Shown one piece after another: positions 4,502 through 5,308 of a stretch of DNA of 5,308 bases. Source of the DNA: Xanthobacteraceae bacterium (GTDB lineage: Bacteria; Pseudomonadota; Alphaproteobacteria; Rhizobiales; Xanthobacteraceae); contig JASHRY010000377.1 in assembly GCA_030037105.1 (NCBI GenBank), forward strand, positions 1 through 5,308. The letters run 5' to 3'. Under the pieces are notes generated by a model. The model saw only the letters and a program-made list of their open reading frames with translations. It did no database searches and was not told where the DNA came from. The first letter of the stretch is position 1, and each line of letters begins with the position of its first letter. The position numbers were made by a program, and so were the translations under genes.

Positions 4502-5308
4502 TTACGTCGCTCGACGCGAAGCAGTCGGTCGTGCAAACTTCTCCCTCACTATATTCGCCTTGTCCGGATCGGCGCGCACGGTCAGGGCGATGCGGCAGGT
4601 TTTGTCGTCCATGGTCTTGTGGATCACTTCGGTGTGGCGATAGAGCCAGCTCAGCCCGGCGCCGTCGGCGGCGTCGAGACGAAGATCGATGAGCACGCGG
4701 TCGGCGGCGAGCTCGGCTTCGATGGCGGCGGAGAGCGCCGCAATCCCCTCCCCGGTCAGCGCCGAAACCAGCGCCGGGCGTTTCGGCGTGCGCCGTTCGG
4801 CAAGGTTTTCAAGGCGTCGTCGCGCTCCGGCGTCGAGCCGGTCGATCTTGTTCCATACCTCGATCAGCGCCCGCTTGCGGTCTTCCTTGTTGTGCGGATC
4901 GATGCCGAGCTCGCGCAGAATTTTTTCCACGTCGCGCAATTGCGCCTCGGCGTCTTCATGTGCGACGTCGCGCACGTGCACAATCACGTCGGCCTCGATC
5001 ACCTCTTCGAGCGTGGCGCGGAACGCAGCGATCAGCATGGTCGGCAGATCGGAAATGAAGCCAACCGTATCGGAGAGGATCACGCGCGCGCCGTGCGGCA
5101 AGGCGACCGCGCGCAGCGTCGGATCGAGCGTCGAGAACAGCATGTCCGCCGCGGCGACGCTCGCCTGGGTCATGCGGTTGAACAGCGTCGATTTGCCGGC
5201 ATTGGTGTAGCCGACGAGCGCCACGGTCGGATAAGGCACGCGGCGGCGGCTCTCGCGGTGCAACGCGCGCGTGCGCTTCACTTTGGCAAGCTCGGCCTCG
5301 ATCTTGGC
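4502..5308 (-). CDS. hflX: GTPase HflX, ribosome-associated (5' partial)
   Basis: HflX is a GTPase that binds the large ribosomal subunit and splits stalled or stressed ribosomes, notably after heat shock. The frame is open from the right edge of the window to the TAA at 4504-4502, giving 268 visible residues; the N-terminal domain (roughly 190 residues in the family) lies outside. The GTG at 5281-5279 is an internal Val in KVKRTRALHRESRRRVPYP, the conserved link into the GTPase domain, not a start. In visible-fragment numbering: G1 GYTNAGKS (33-40), G2 region FSTLDPT (58-64), G3 DTVGF (80-84), G4 NKID (153-156) and G5 SAL (182-184). A C-terminal domain follows from about 200. All nucleotide-binding motifs are intact. 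In many Proteobacteria hfq lies directly before hflX, so hfq may sit just beyond the right edge (inference). The tail RPTASRRAT is basic and probably unstructured. Confidence 0.95.
   Translation of the reverse strand, partial: AKIEAELAKVKRTRALHRESRRRVPYPTVALVGYTNAGKSTLFNRMTQASVAAADMLFSTLDPTLRAVALPHGARVILSDTVGFISDLPTMLIAAFRATLEEVIEADVIVHVRDVAHEDAEAQLRDVEKILRELGIDPHNKEDRKRALIEVWNKIDRLDAGARRRLENLAERRTPKRPALVSALTGEGIAALSAAIEAELAADRVLIDLRLDAADGAGLSWLYRHTEVIHKTMDDKTCRIALTVRADPDKANIVREKFARPTASRRAT

Noticed and set aside
4689..5210. Ser/Arg-rich + strand frame of 173 codons opposite hflX
   Set aside because: It is antisense to the HflX GTPase motifs and has no recognisable features of its own.
1..5308. 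CRISPR arrays, insertion sequences, phage genes or a defence system
   Set aside because: No spaced direct repeats, transposase, integrase or defence-type gene is visible; the genes are ordinary chromosomal ones with even base composition.

Overview
This is a strongly GC-rich chromosomal window that looks like an alphaproteobacterium of the order Hyphomicrobiales (Rhizobiales), probably near Bradyrhizobium/Xanthobacteraceae. The reasons are the recalled similarity of TrpE to that group, a PpiD-type foldase directly upstream of trpE, an intergenic repeat resembling the palindromic elements of Bradyrhizobium-like genomes, and an EcfG-type stress promoter, a class specific to Alphaproteobacteria. 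The assignment rests on recalled family patterns, not on a search.

Layout. Bases 1-579 hold the C-terminal part of a periplasmic PpiD/SurA-like peptidyl-prolyl isomerase (gene start outside the window). Its TGA touches the ATG of trpE (580-2121, anthranilate synthase component I), and trpE is followed after 5 bases by a DUF924/COG3803 gene (2127-2663). These three genes form a tight + strand transcription unit. A 350-base intergenic region (2664-3013) follows. It holds a two-hairpin dispersed repeat (about 2664-2766), a small hairpin at 2825-2839 and a good EcfG-type promoter (2908-2934). Then come dps (3014-3553, ferritin-like iron storage and DNA protection) and, after 87 bases with two hairpins, mazG (3641-4465, NTP pyrophosphohydrolase). 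The end of hflX (ribosome-associated GTPase, minus strand, 4502-5308, N-terminal part outside the window) converges on mazG with 36 bases between stop codons.

How the genes work together. The left operon joins envelope protein folding to the first step of tryptophan synthesis. It has no visible trp leader peptide or attenuator, and no trpG directly after trpE. The right half has a stress and housekeeping theme: Dps against oxidative and starvation stress, MazG clearing NTPs, and HflX rescuing or splitting stalled ribosomes. dps is probably switched on by the general stress sigma factor.

I found no unknown system here; the window is mostly core genome. The points most worth a second look are the EcfG promoter of dps, the dispersed repeat, a hairpin that may mask the mazG ribosome binding site, the separation of trpE from trpG, and a short apparent insertion near the feedback site of TrpE.
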